The translations under genes and the position numbers were made by a program. Of a stretch of 64,000 bases of DNA, positions 22,110 to 31,392 are shown piece by piece. Where the stretch lies: positions 10,145,501 through 10,209,500 of the forward strand of contig JAGTTD010000022.1 of assembly GCA_018398585.1 (NCBI GenBank), given 5' to 3'. Source of the stretch: Simmondsia chinensis. Lineage: Eukaryota > Streptophyta > Magnoliopsida > Caryophyllales > Simmondsiaceae. A model generated the notes under the pieces. That model saw only the letters and a program-made list of their open reading frames with translations, was not told where the DNA came from and ran no database searches. Numbering within the stretch: position 1 is the first letter of the stretch; each line of letters starts with the position of its first letter.

Positions 22110-22940
22110 CCGCGCTCCAATTGTTTAAGAAAATTTCTTGGGTTTTTGCACAGGAAGGTGATTTGGAGGATATGATAAGGAAAGAAACAAGTTTGGGGGC
22201 TGTTCTGTCATACATGGAGGAGTTGGGAAAGATTTGAAATGGAGAATGAAGATTGGAAGGCAAGATTTTGAAAATCACCAAAGCTTCAACACATCAATGT
22301 CATGATCACAAGCAATTGTAATGGGCATTTCATGAAATCGCTCATTTGGGAAGAGATTTGCAAGCTCTTTTCAATGATGCTGCTGAAGGTCCTGCAATGC
22401 TGAATTTTTGAGTCCAACAGTTGTCTGATAGTGCTTTTCAAAGGAAAACAGGAAAGGCAATCGAGGGGTTGATGCAAAATCCAAGTTGTTGTTCATTTGG
22501 ACTGAGTTGCAGCTATAAATAATGAGCTAATTAGCGGTTTTGAAGCTGTGCTAGTAGAACCAATAAGAGATTTGAAGCTACAACTTCTCTACTAAGATTC
22601 TTGAGGAAAAGAATCTCTAAAGGGGGGACTATTGTTATGATTCTAGGATATGGGATAAATACCAATAAGAGATTTGAAGCAACACCTTTTTTTTTTTTTT
22701 TTTTTTTTTTTGAAGAATCTGGAGAAGTAAGCGCAAATTCTTGATCCAACACCTACTGACTGCATAACCTAGGTTAAATGTAGCACAAACTGAAAGTTAG
22801 AACATTTTAAGCACTATATGATGATCAAATACAATCTAATCAAGATGTTGACATCAAATAAGCTTGATCTAATGCTTAGCACAATTAAATTGAACTAAAT
22901 CAACTTAATTGGAAGCAAAATTCAAAGCTCTGATACCAAT

Positions 22941-23335
22941 TGTTATGATTCAAGAATGATCTTGAATCATAACTAAGATAGGATAGAGTTTAGATGAGAA
23001 GAGAAGTGAAGGAGATGAGAAAATAGAGAGAGAATTTGAGATGAGAAGAGAAAAGTATCAATTTCATTCATCAATAATGAGATTACAAGAACTAACTCCT
23101 ATTTAAAGAACACTAAAGCTAATGGCGGCTAAGATTAGATACAATGCACCTAGACAACTAAAACTAACCGACTTAACTATCAGCCGCCAACATTGACCAT
23201 ACAAACTAACATTTGACTTGATCCTTGACTTATACAAGCTAATTAAGCTATCACTAAAGACTTATACTAATTGATTACAAGGAATGAATTATTATGAGCT
23301 AATTAGTATTTATCCCATATCCTAGAATCATAACA
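22941..23335 (-). repeat. Inverted LTR copy of element B
   Basis: Reverse complement of the LTR at 17563-17956: it begins TGTTATGATTCAAG and ends CCTAGAATCATAACA. It is preceded by the primer-binding site in reverse (GCTCTGATACCA, 22927-22938) and, from 22677, by the reversed leader including a 25-T run (22687-22711) that corresponds to an A-rich tract at 18186-18200. Confidence 0.9.
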
Positions 23336-23368
23336 ACTAGTTGAGTGCTTTCTTTTCCACTTGAATAG

Positions 23369-23385
23369 TTAAGTGCCAAAAAAAA
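23369..23385. repeat. 17-bp flank duplicate around element B
   Basis: GTTAAGTGCCAAAAAAA also occurs at about 17534-17550, upstream of element B. It is too far from the element ends for a standard target duplication, so insertion may have been accompanied by local duplication or repair. Confidence 0.5.
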
Positions 23386-23685
23386 ATTCCAAAGTGATTA
23401 GTTTTATGATTTTAGAAAAAAAAAAGCTTCCCAAAAATCAAACATGTATCGAGGCATAAATTTGCAAGGTCCTTACTCCTGTGTTTTATACTCTCTGAAG
23501 CTTAGCTGCAGTTGTAAAATACCAAAAAAATTTATAAATTCAAATCTTTAACTACGCTTACCACCCAAAACATATTTTTCCCCTTACGAGAAAAAAGATC
23601 ATCTGTCTAAACACCTCATTTCTTTTTTCACTCCTTTTTCCAAATACTATCTGATGGATTCTTTTCTTAATTTGGGATTGTATAG

Positions 23686-23752
23686 GTTTACTAGTGCAGT
23701 GTTGCGGGGAAAGGATTGGGAGGTTCCTCTTCCCCCCATTTGGTCAAGGCTG
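23686..23752 (+). CDS. PAP/fibrillin exon 2, with a 1-nt insertion
   Basis: Starts after a TATAG acceptor and ends at donor GTGAGG. The leading G completes the Arg codon begun in exon 1, then TTT ACT AGT reads FTSAVLRGKDWEVPLPP, the conserved central block of the fibrillin domain. A run of six C at 23732-23737 then shifts the frame. With five C the exon would read on as FGQGW and leave phase 2, which is exactly the phase with which exon 3 starts. As written it enters exon 3 in the wrong frame. The exon is isolated between 18 kb and 7.5 kb of mostly transposon DNA and is easily missed by gene finders. Confidence 0.8.
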
Positions 23753-24097
23753 GTGAGGATGTTTTCCTAACATTTCGTTCTTTGAATGTTTGAGTTTAGC
23801 ACCTCTATCTCTTTAAAAGCACCGTTAGCAAAAGCGGTTTACTGTCCTGAAAATTGTTCATCATGTTTTGCCACAGAATTGTCGCTGAAATTTGCACTTG
23901 TTAAGGCTGGAAAGGAGCCGAGCCAAGAGCGTGCTTATAATGCTCAAGCTTGGCTCATCAATATTTAGCTTAACTTGGGCCTGGCATGGAACCCGTTGAA
24001 CGTGGAAGTTTTTGAACTCAAGCTCGGCTCCACTCAGTTGAGCTTGAACCAAGCCGCGCAAGATTCTTTTTGATCTCGCATTGTGTAGGCTCATTTA

Positions 24098-24250
24098 GGG
24101 TAGCACCCTGAAGGGGTTGGGGTCCCACCGGAAACAGCCTCCCTTTAGGATAACACACTGAAGGGGTACAGTTGCATACATCTCACCCCCGAGAAACGCT
24201 CAGGCAGGAGCCCTTGTGGTATTGGATTTGTTGGTGGTGGTGGTGTTGTT
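24098..24250 (+). mobile_element. SINE (Au-like body, no 5S head), 12-bp TSD
   Basis: Flanked by a perfect 12-bp duplication TAGGCTCATTTA (24086-24097 and 24251-24262). The body contains GGAAACAGCCTC, CTGAAGGGGTA, TGCATACATCTCACCCCC and AGGCAGGAGCCCTTG, and it ends in TTGTTGGTGGTGGTGGTGTTG. These are the blocks of Au-type plant SINEs and of the other SINEs in this window. The 5S-rRNA head present in the 34.8-40.5 kb copies is missing here, so it is 5'-truncated. It sits in intron 2 of the fibrillin locus inside an older GGCTC-rich repeat (about 23920-24470). Confidence 0.85.
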
Positions 24251-25098
24251 TAGGCTCATTTAAGCTTGATCTTGACTCGTTTGGGCTTAAGTAGGCTCGA
24301 TCCTTGCTCATTTCCGTATTTAGGCTCATAAATTGTATCATTCTCAGCTCATTTTTGCTCGTGAGTCTACATTCTCAAACTTTATAGTCTTAGGCTTGAC
24401 TTAGTTGGTACTCAAAAATGAGATGAGTTTTTCGACCGTTACAACAAGCTGATTCACGAGGGCTCACATGCCAATTCAGCTAATTTACACCGAGAGCACT
24501 TGGGATATGCACTTACTGTTTATGGATCTCTATGTAAACCAATTGTTGGCCATTTGACTTAGATAAATGATATATAGGTAGTTCAGGGACCTTTACACAA
24601 CATCTTAAACCCTTGAGGCTGAAAATATGCTCCATTGCTAGCTGGGATAGATGGTTAAAGTTCGAGTGGAATCAATTGCTCAACAAGCTTTGGTTGCATT
24701 TATCAATGACTTTCTGTCCTCGACATGGTTTTAAATTGCGGTTGTGTCACAACACAGTTGCTGTCAAGGAGTTGCAAAAACAGGTGTCGTGGGTGTAATG
24801 TGATAGGGGTGTACTTGTCGGAATGCAGTTTTTGGTCATTTAGCCCTCTAAGGGTTTAAAACATTATAAGTTGGCAATCGGCATCTTCTCTTTGGTACCT
24901 TTTGTCACTAATGTGAATGCATTAGGTCGATTCTTTTCTACAAATGGTTCTTACCTCTGAAAAAAGAAAAGAAACTTGCAGTTGATCACCCTGTCATTGA
25001 CTCTAATGGAGACAACTTACCTTGCTGGCAATAATCTTTTAAGTTCCGGCCTTATATCACTTCGATTTGTCGAAAGAAAATGAAAATTTTGAACGGGA

Positions 25099-25298
25099 TA
25101 TGAGAAAACAATAAAGTGGAAAATATAATTGTTATTGAATGAATATGAAAGACAATGAAGGGCTCTATATATAGAGCATACAAGGAAGGTAAAAGACCAG
25201 AGTAACCCTTAGGCTATAATTAAGCAAGAAGGGTACAAGTGTCAAAAGAGATCACCCTAGTTATACTTGCTTATATTACAATATTCTTTCCTTTAATG
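25099..25298 (-). repeat. 3' LTR of intron-2 copia
   Basis: About 200 bp. It shares with 30388-30588 the blocks TGTTATTGAATGAATATGAA and GGTACAAGTGTCAAAAGAGA. It contains a TATATATAGAG block that is changed to TGTTTAGAG in the other copy. Confidence 0.9.
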
Positions 25299-25630
25299 GG
25301 CCCCCTCAAGCTGAGCGGGGAGCTCGCACATGAAGATTGGCTTTGTGGTAGTGGAAGAGATCTGGAGCGAGACCTTTGGTGAAGATATCCGCGATTTGTT
25401 TTGTCGTGGGAGTATAGTGAACTTGAAGATCACCTTTGAGAACTTTTTTCCTAGACATAGTGAAAATCAACATCAACATGCTTACTTCGATCATTAGATA
25501 CAGGATTAGAAACAAGGTAGGAAGCAGATACGTTGTCGCAGAATATGATGATCGGTCCAGAGTGACGAAGACCTATGTCGCGCATGATGTAGCAAATCCA
25601 GTCACTTTCAGCAACCGCTTGTGCTACAGC

Positions 25631-26756
25631 CTAGTATTCAGATTCAGTGGATGACTTGGAAACAGTGGCCTGTTTCATTGCACGCCATGAGATGAGATTT
25701 AGGCCAAGGAACAGAGCATAGCCAGTGATAGAGCGGCGAGTGTCGGGGCACCCTCCCCAGTCAGCGTCAGCGTAAACCACAAACGAGGTACAAGAACCGG
25801 GAAGGATGGACAATCCATGGTCAGGGGTGCTTTTAAGGTACCTGAGGATCCGTTTGACAACCTGCCAAGATTAACAGCATAAAATATATCGGGTCGGGTC
25901 ATGGTGAGGAATTGGAGGGCACCTACAACACTACGGTATTCGGTTGGGTCAGGCAAAAGGTCCCCTTCGGCTAGGGAGAGATGCGTGTGGGGGGGGGGAA
26001 GGGGGTCTTAATTGGTTTGGACTCATGCATGTTGTGTTTAGTGAGAAGGTTAACAGTGTATTTGTGTTGGGAAAGCAAAAGTTCAATTTTATTTCGTTTT
26101 ACCTCAATACCTAGGAAATAGTGAAACGGACCAAGATCCTTCATAGCAAATTGGTGTGAGAGTTGATGTATTAAGTTATCTATGGAGCGGGGATTAGAGC
26201 CTGTGATAAGCATACCATCAACATAGAGTAGGAGACAAATAATATCACCAGAGTTATGAAACAAGAAAAGAGATGGGTCAGCACAATAGTGTGTAAAACC
26301 AAGACTGTAAAGGAAAGAACTGAAATGCTGAAACCAGGCTCGAGGCGCCTGTTTGAGGCCATGGAGTGCCTTGTGCAACTGACAAACATGATTTGGAAAT
26401 TTTGGGTGTATGAAGCCTTTGGGTTGGCGCATATAAACCTCTTCCTTGAGAGAACCATGTAGGAAAGCATTTTTAACGTCAAGTTGACGTATGGGCCACT
26501 CTTTAGTGACGGCAAGGGAAAGTATAAAATGAATTGTAGAGGGTTTTATAACAGGGCTAAAAGTCTCCTTGAAGTCAGTACTTTCACGTTGTTGAAAGCC
26601 TTGAGCCACAAATCTGGCTTTAAAACGTTCTACAAAGCCATCCGCCTTACATTTGACCTTGTATTTCCAAGTGCTTCCTACAATGTTCTTAGTGGGGTCA
26701 TACAGGACAAGGTCCCATGTGTTATTTTGGAGAAGGGCATTAAACTCATCAGCCAT
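25631..26756 (-). pseudogene. copia RT and RNase H (intron 2)
   Basis: RT frame 25971-26756 (261 codons) contains NIVGSTWKYKVKCKADG, FKARFVAQGFQQRESTDF, ETFSPVIKPSTIHFILSLA, QLDVKNAFLHGSLKEEVYM and LHGLKQAPRAWF, the standard order of copia RT motifs. The catalytic YVDD appears as YVDG (LLLYVDGMLITG), so the second metal-binding Asp is lost. RNase H follows in other frames (25699-25956 with [14 protein letters not shown]; 25631-25813 with [19 protein letters not shown] and SSTESEY). The break falls near the 10-G run at 25989-25998. The enzyme would be inactive. Confidence 0.9.
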
Positions 26757-27134
26757 GGCTTCCTACCACTTAGGGTTCTTTACAGCCTGTGAAAAACATG
26801 TAGGTTCCTGTATTACAGTTATAGAGGAAAGGGAAAGGGGATATTTAGGTTTTCGAATTCCATCTTTTAAGCGTGTTGTCATGTGGTGAGTATTTTGAAC
26901 AGGACAGGGAGGGCCAACAACTGCTATTGGTTCAGTAGTACCGGGTAAGGGGCTGGAAGGACCTGGTGGCTCGGGTGAGGGGTGAGGCCAGGAGACATGT
27001 CTAGGTGTGGTGGTTCGGGGTGAGGCAAGCTCCGTGTTGACGGTTGGGTGTTCGGCCTCGGGTGACTGGGCTGCGGTGGGGTGGGGCCCTGGAGTGACAG
27101 AGCCACCCTGCAGCAGTGTCGATGAGGGCGGAGA

Positions 27135-28295
27135 TCAAGGGGGGGGAGGCAGCGGCAATGGATCACCACCGCAGTGCCGTGGTGGGCTGGTTTCGGTCCA
27201 GCCGAAGGAGAGAGGTGGCAACCGTAAGCCACCACCGCAGTGCGGTGCTGGGCTTGGTGCGGGCAAGGTGGAGGGAGATGATTGCGGCAGTGCCGTTGGC
27301 TCCGGGTGCAGATCATGAGGGTTAGGTGCCAGGTGTAATGGGAGAGGGATGGATAAGTCGACCATGGACATGGTGCTACTAGGTGACGGGTTGACTGGAC
27401 GAACAATGTCAGGGTAGGGAAATTTAGTTTCATCAAATTGGACATGACGATTAATGTATATTTTACCGGTTAAGGGGTTAAGACACCGATAGCCTTTGTA
27501 ACGGGCAGCGTAGCCCAAGAAGATGCAAGGGATAGACCTTGGGGCTAGCTTATGGGGGGCCCGTGGTGTTAGGTTAGGAAAGCATAGACATCCAAAAACA
27601 CGAAAACTAGAGTAGTTAGGGTGTTTATTGAAAAGTTTTTCAAAAGGAGAAGAGTTTTGAAGAGTCGGAGTTGGAAGTCGGTTGATTAGAAAACAAGCGG
27701 TATAGGCTGCATCCTCCCAAAAAGTGTATGGTAGTCTTGATTGTAGTAAAAGTGTGCGTGCCGTTTCAATTATGTGCCGATGTTTTCGTTCCGCCACCCC
27801 ATTTTGTTGTGGGGTATTGGGACACGAGAGTCGGAAGTGTATGCCATGTTGTTTACATAAATTATTCATTTGTTTGTGGTCAAATTCGCAACCCCCATTG
27901 CTTTGAAAATTTTTGATTTTTGTGGAAAATTGATTTTCAACGAGGGTTTTGAATGTTTCAAAAATTGAATAAACTTCTGATTTATATTGCATGGGATAGA
28001 TCCAAGTGAAGCGAGAAAAATCATCAACAAAAGCGACATAGTATTTATTGCACGAAGTAGAGGCAATTGGAGATTGCCATACATCAGAGTGAATTAATTG
28101 TAATGGAGCAGTACATGAATGTAAAATGCGTTGAAATGGTAGGCAGTGAGACTTACCTAAACAACATAGTTGACATAAACCTAAAAAACGGGAAGGGCGT
28201 ATGAGGTTGTGTTTACATAAAGTGTCCATAGCGGGGCGACCTAGATGTCCTAGACGATAGTGCCAAAGATCACCGAGTTGGGTTTGCGCGACCAA
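27135..28295 (-). pseudogene. copia integrase (intron 2)
   Basis: 386-codon open frame. GAG-pre-integrase LWHYRLGHLGRPAMDTLC, then zinc-binding CQLCCLGKSH, LQLIHSDVW and AFVDDFSRFTWIYPM (catalytic core), CPNTPQQNGVAERKHRHI (catalytic Glu region), FWEDAAYTACFLINRLPT and FRVFGCLCFP. The C-terminal linker is Pro-rich and ends at a C-run (27138-27144), where the frame shifts to 26924-27445. It is the most complete integrase in the window, but it is not joined in frame to gag or RT. It has no ATG context of its own because it belongs to a polyprotein. Confidence 0.9.
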
Positions 28296-28332
28296 TCCAA
28301 GTGAGTGAGGCGAGAAGCTATAGAGTGGACCG

Positions 28333-29590
28333 TTACTGTGAACTCAAAGCAGCGGGGTCCCCGTAGCCTTGTCCTTTATGGGAAAAAAATTTTGAGTCAA
28401 ACTCAACGTAGCAATTATTGTCGTGACAAGGACGCTTAATAGATAAGAGATTATGAGTTAAGTGTGGAACAACCATAACGTTGTTAAGATGCAATATTTT
28501 AGATTGAGTTTTAAGTGTAGAGGAGCCAATGTGTGAAATTGAAAGTAAGGTACCATCTCCAACTAAAACACGTTTTTGACCACTATAGGGAAGAGGGTTA
28601 TAGACGATACTAGAGTTTGAAGTCATGTGATTTGAGGCACCTGAGTCTGGATGCCAGCTGTAGTCCTGACCGTCACTGAGAGTCATGGCATTCAGGGAAG
28701 GAGAAGCATCTTGGAAGGAGTGTTGGTCGTAGCAGTGAAGGCACGAAATGGCACTGTGCCCGGTGTGAGAGCATATCTGGCAGAATTGAGGAGCGGGTCC
28801 AAGGATGCCGGGAGTATTGGAGGGGGGAGGCGGTGCTTGGCCGCGGTGATAGGGCGGTGGAGTTGGGGTATGAGATGACCCATGTTGACCCGAGGTATGC
28901 TGCAAATTTTGTCCCCCATTGCGGCCCCCTCGGTTGCCATGGCATTTGTTACGGCCTTTGTTACCCCGATCGCGACCACCTCGATCTGTATTGGATCCTT
29001 GAGTGTTTGTACCTGCAGCCATAAGAGCGTGAGTTTGTTTGCCGGGGGGGGGGGGGGGGTGTATGCCCTTGGTAACAGTTTTGGGCCCCTTCTTCATTTA
29101 GGAGGGTAGTTTTGAGTCTTTCAAAATCGGGAGTTGGGGAGGTATTTCGAGTAAGAGTGTCAAAGGTAGCATACTCAATTGGAAGGCCCGAAAGAGCATA
29201 GTGTACTAGTTCTCTGTTTGATACGGGGGAATCTATGGAAGCTAAGTCATCAGCTATGGATTTTAAGAGATAGTTTTCCATTATTTTGCCATCTTTTCGA
29301 ATATTATCAATACGAGTTCGTAGTTCAAATTCCTTGGCCAGTGAATGATCTCTAAATCGTTTGACAAGGGCATCCCACATAGCTTCAGATGTAGGTTGTC
29401 GAACAATGTCATTAATGAGAGGGCGAGAGAGAGTAGCAGCAATACACGAGCGAAGGCTTTGATCAGTTCGAATCCAATTTAAGTGGTCGGGATTAGAGAA
29501 AGTGGAACCATTGGGGTAAGTGAAATTTGTAGGAGGGTAAGGGTAGGTACCATCTATATATCCCATTAGCTGATGGGCAATTAGGAGCAT
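28333..29590 (-). pseudogene. copia gag and protease region (intron 2)
   Basis: Two overlapping frames. 28961-29590 is the UBN2-like gag core (NHLNWIRTDQSLRSCIAATL, SEAMWDALVKRF, ALSGLPIEYATFDTLTRN). 28333-29097 carries a Gly/Asn/Arg-rich stretch, the knuckle CQICSHTGHSAISCLHCY and the protease DSGASNHMTSNSSIVY. The shift between them coincides with a 16-C run on the coding strand (29044-29059), so it could be natural slippage, mutation or an assembly error. Further upstream, 29590-30244 is a Ser/Pro/Thr-rich gag N-terminus. Confidence 0.85.
29044..29059. repeat. (G)16 homopolymer at gag frameshift
   Basis: Sixteen G, at the point where the gag frame of the intron-2 copia changes phase. Confidence 0.95.
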
Positions 29591-30387
29591 TAAGAATTGT
29601 TCTCTCGAAGTAGGATAGTCTGATGTGGTCTCGAGTTAATTGTCACAATATTCGTTATGCTTGAAAGAGGTAGGATCAGTGGATTATTGTTGTAATAATT
29701 GTGGGTTGATGAAGGGGAAAGGGAAAATGGGTGTTGGAGGGAGACGTCACCACCACCGGCCGAGGGACCGAGATGGGACGCACCAGGTAGACCCGCCGTG
29801 GCCGAGCCACCAGCACCAGTGACAGGTCCCAGTGCACCGAACACAGTGCCCGGACCTCCTAGAGCAGGGGAGAGTGACGGGAGGCCAAGGGTGTGAAAGG
29901 ACGTGCCACTGGTCACGCCTCTCATGGCAGCATCCGACACCGGCAGAGGGAAGGGGGGGTAGCGTGTGGGGGATGCCCGAACCAAAAAATTGAGAAAATT
30001 GTGACCTCGTGGAGGCTAACGAAGTGCTAGAGATGGCGACGCCGGTATCCGTTAGTCCGGTGAGGATTGAACCCGAGGTTAGGGAGCCGATATGAGGAAG
30101 ATCAGTCCTAGTCAAGGCAGGGACTGCCGGACGTTCAACCGACCGACCACTGGCATAGGAGGAGCCGGGGACGGTGGGCAGCGAAATCGTGATAGTCAGG
30201 GAAGGGGAAGAGGGAGAGGAAGAAAGGGAATTATTAGCTGCCATAATTAAATTACTTACCCGTATATGTGTGATTAGAGAAGAGAGAAAGAAGGAAACAT
30301 AGAGAACTAGTACTTGTAAAAAAAAATTAAAGAAAAGAAATCAAAAAAAAAAAAAAAGAAGAGTCACTTAGAGAGGCTCTGATACCA

Positions 30388-30588
30388 TATAAGAAAACAA
30401 TAAAGCAGAAAAATATAATTGTTATTGAATGAATATGAAAGACAATGAAGGGCTCTATGTTTAGAGGATACAAGGAAGGTAAAAGACCAGAGTAACCATT
30501 AGGCTATGGTTAAGCAAGAAGGGTACAAGTGTCAAAAGAGATCACCCTAATTATACTTGCCTATATTACAATATTCTTTCCTTTAATA
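30388..30588 (-). repeat. 5' LTR of intron-2 copia
   Basis: 201 bp, flanked inside by the primer-binding site and outside by target duplication CGGGA. The two LTRs differ by only a handful of substitutions, fewer than in the intron-1 copia. Confidence 0.9.
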
Positions 30589-30733
30589 CGGGACAACTTT
30601 TTCTAATTTGAGATGCAAAGTGTGTAAGAATTTGTAATTGGCTAGGACATTTACACATTGAACGGGACAACTTTCTCTAATTTGGGATGCAAAGTGTGAA
30701 GAATGTGTAATTGTCTAGGACATTTGATCCATT
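30589..30733 (+). repeat. Two ~70-bp tandem copies at copia insertion site
   Basis: CGGGACAACTTT-TCTAATTTG ... GGCTAGGACATTTA and GAACGGGACAACTTTCTCTAATTTGGG ... GTCTAGGACATTTG are adjacent copies (30589-30658, 30659-30733). TTGAACGGGA also precedes the copia at 25089-25098, so the element landed at the start of the first unit. Confidence 0.75.
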
Positions 30734-30842
30734 GTTTTGCCAGTGGGTACGAAACAAGAGCATCTATAGGTTCTATCTTTGTGCCTCTTGGTGATGCAAT
30801 GCACGGATAACCTAAAATATGGAATTAGAAAACCAGGAGACG

Positions 30843-30868
30843 GAAAAAAAAAAAAAAAAAAAAAAAAA
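30843..30868. repeat. (A)26 tract in intron 2
   Basis: A-run between GACGG and GAAGGGAGAGG, about 420 bp before exon 3. Could be the tail of an old retroposed sequence, but nothing identifiable precedes it. Confidence 0.6.
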
Positions 30869-31292
30869 GAAGGGAGAGGCAGAGATAGAACATAATTCCT
30901 ACAAGTTATTATCCTAAAAATGTAAAAATTTTGTAGTTTCTAAAACCTATCTATTTTTGGCAACCTGAGCGTTTGGGCTAGCTTGCATACCTCGAGTATT
31001 TCGTAGGTTGCATGCACTATACATTGAGAAGTTTCCTTACGTGTAACGGTAAGTTGGGTTCTACACACCCAGTGGGTGCCCCCAAGAATCTACGCAACTA
31101 GTGACAGAATTTGGGCTGGGGACCTGATACTTCACGAGGCGCAAGATCCAAATGTAGTCATTTGAGCCAATCTGTTGCTTTTTGGTGGCTGCTTTTTTGT
31201 CATTTCTTCTCACTCTTCTTTGTGCTTCCTTGGCGGACCTTTTGTTTCTTCACGATTTGAATGCTAAATCTTGAAAAACGATGTGTTTTTAG

Positions 31293-31392
31293 GTTCGAAT
31301 CTGTATATATTGACGATGGTATTCAAGTTGCAAAAGATATACGTCGGGATAATTTAGTAGTTGATTGTGCTCCTTATGAATGGAAAGAATAA
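31293..31392 (+). CDS. PAP/fibrillin exon 3 (C-terminus and stop)
   Basis: Begins after the acceptor TTTTTAG at 31286-31292. Its first G completes a Trp codon (TG|G). It then reads FESVYIDDGIQVAKDIRRD and NLVVDCAPYEWKE before TAA at 31390-31392. This matches the C-terminal fibrillin block, in which a WFE-VY-D--I-VAKD-RGD motif and an APY-W end are typical. The exon is open and its phase fits a five-C version of exon 2. Only about 700 bp of host DNA separates it from the intron-2 copia element. Confidence 0.8.

Larger units (their letters stand above)
17563..23335 (+). mobile_element. Element B: rearranged RRM-bearing LTR retrotransposon
   Basis: Relative of element A with a 394-bp 5' LTR (17563-17956), primer-binding site TTGGTATCAGAGC and an RRM-encoding interior without pol. 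A purine tract (AAAGGGGGGACTAT) precedes a second LTR start at 22633, but only about 30 bp of that LTR is present. It gives way to CAATAAGAGATTTGAAGC (a repeat of 22563-22580) and then to an inverted copy of the element's own 5' end (22677-23335: leader, primer site and full LTR in reverse). The interior also contains a TRIM-like insertion (21046-22109). No 5-bp target duplication is seen, but GTTAAGTGCCAAAAAAA occurs on both sides. Confidence 0.8.
25099..30588 (-). mobile_element. Ty1/copia element in intron 2, TSD CGGGA
   Basis: 5,490-bp antisense copia with LTRs of about 200 bp (25099-25298, 30388-30588), terminal TATTAAAG...CTCATA on the coding strand, primer-binding site TGGTATCAGAGC (30376-30387 in reverse), polypurine tract TTGAGGGGGCC next to the 3' LTR and perfect target duplication CGGGA (25094-25098, 30589-30593). 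gag, integrase, RT and RNase H follow in copia order. Reading frames are longer than in any other element here, so it is the best-preserved autonomous-type copy. It is inactivated by frameshifts at C/G runs and by a catalytic change in RT. Confidence 0.95.
4902..31392 (+). other. PAP/fibrillin (FBN6-like) locus, three exons, probably disabled
   Basis: Gene span of a plastid-lipid-associated protein (PAP/fibrillin), a family of plastoglobule and thylakoid lipid-associated proteins. Exon 1 carries a plastid-targeting-like N-terminus and the first half of the domain, exon 2 the segment FTSAVLRGKDWEVPLPP, and exon 3 the C-terminus. Both introns interrupt codons in matching phase (AG|G for Arg, TG|G for Trp), and the junctions are GT..AG. 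Introns are about 18.3 kb and 7.5 kb and are made mostly of LTR retrotransposons. Two defects are visible: no ATG precedes the open frame of exon 1, where a copia LTR abuts the gene, and exon 2 has one C too many. Either this copy is a pseudogene, or the start lies elsewhere and the extra C is an assembly error. The choice of FBN6 over other fibrillins rests on remembered family features. Confidence 0.75.
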
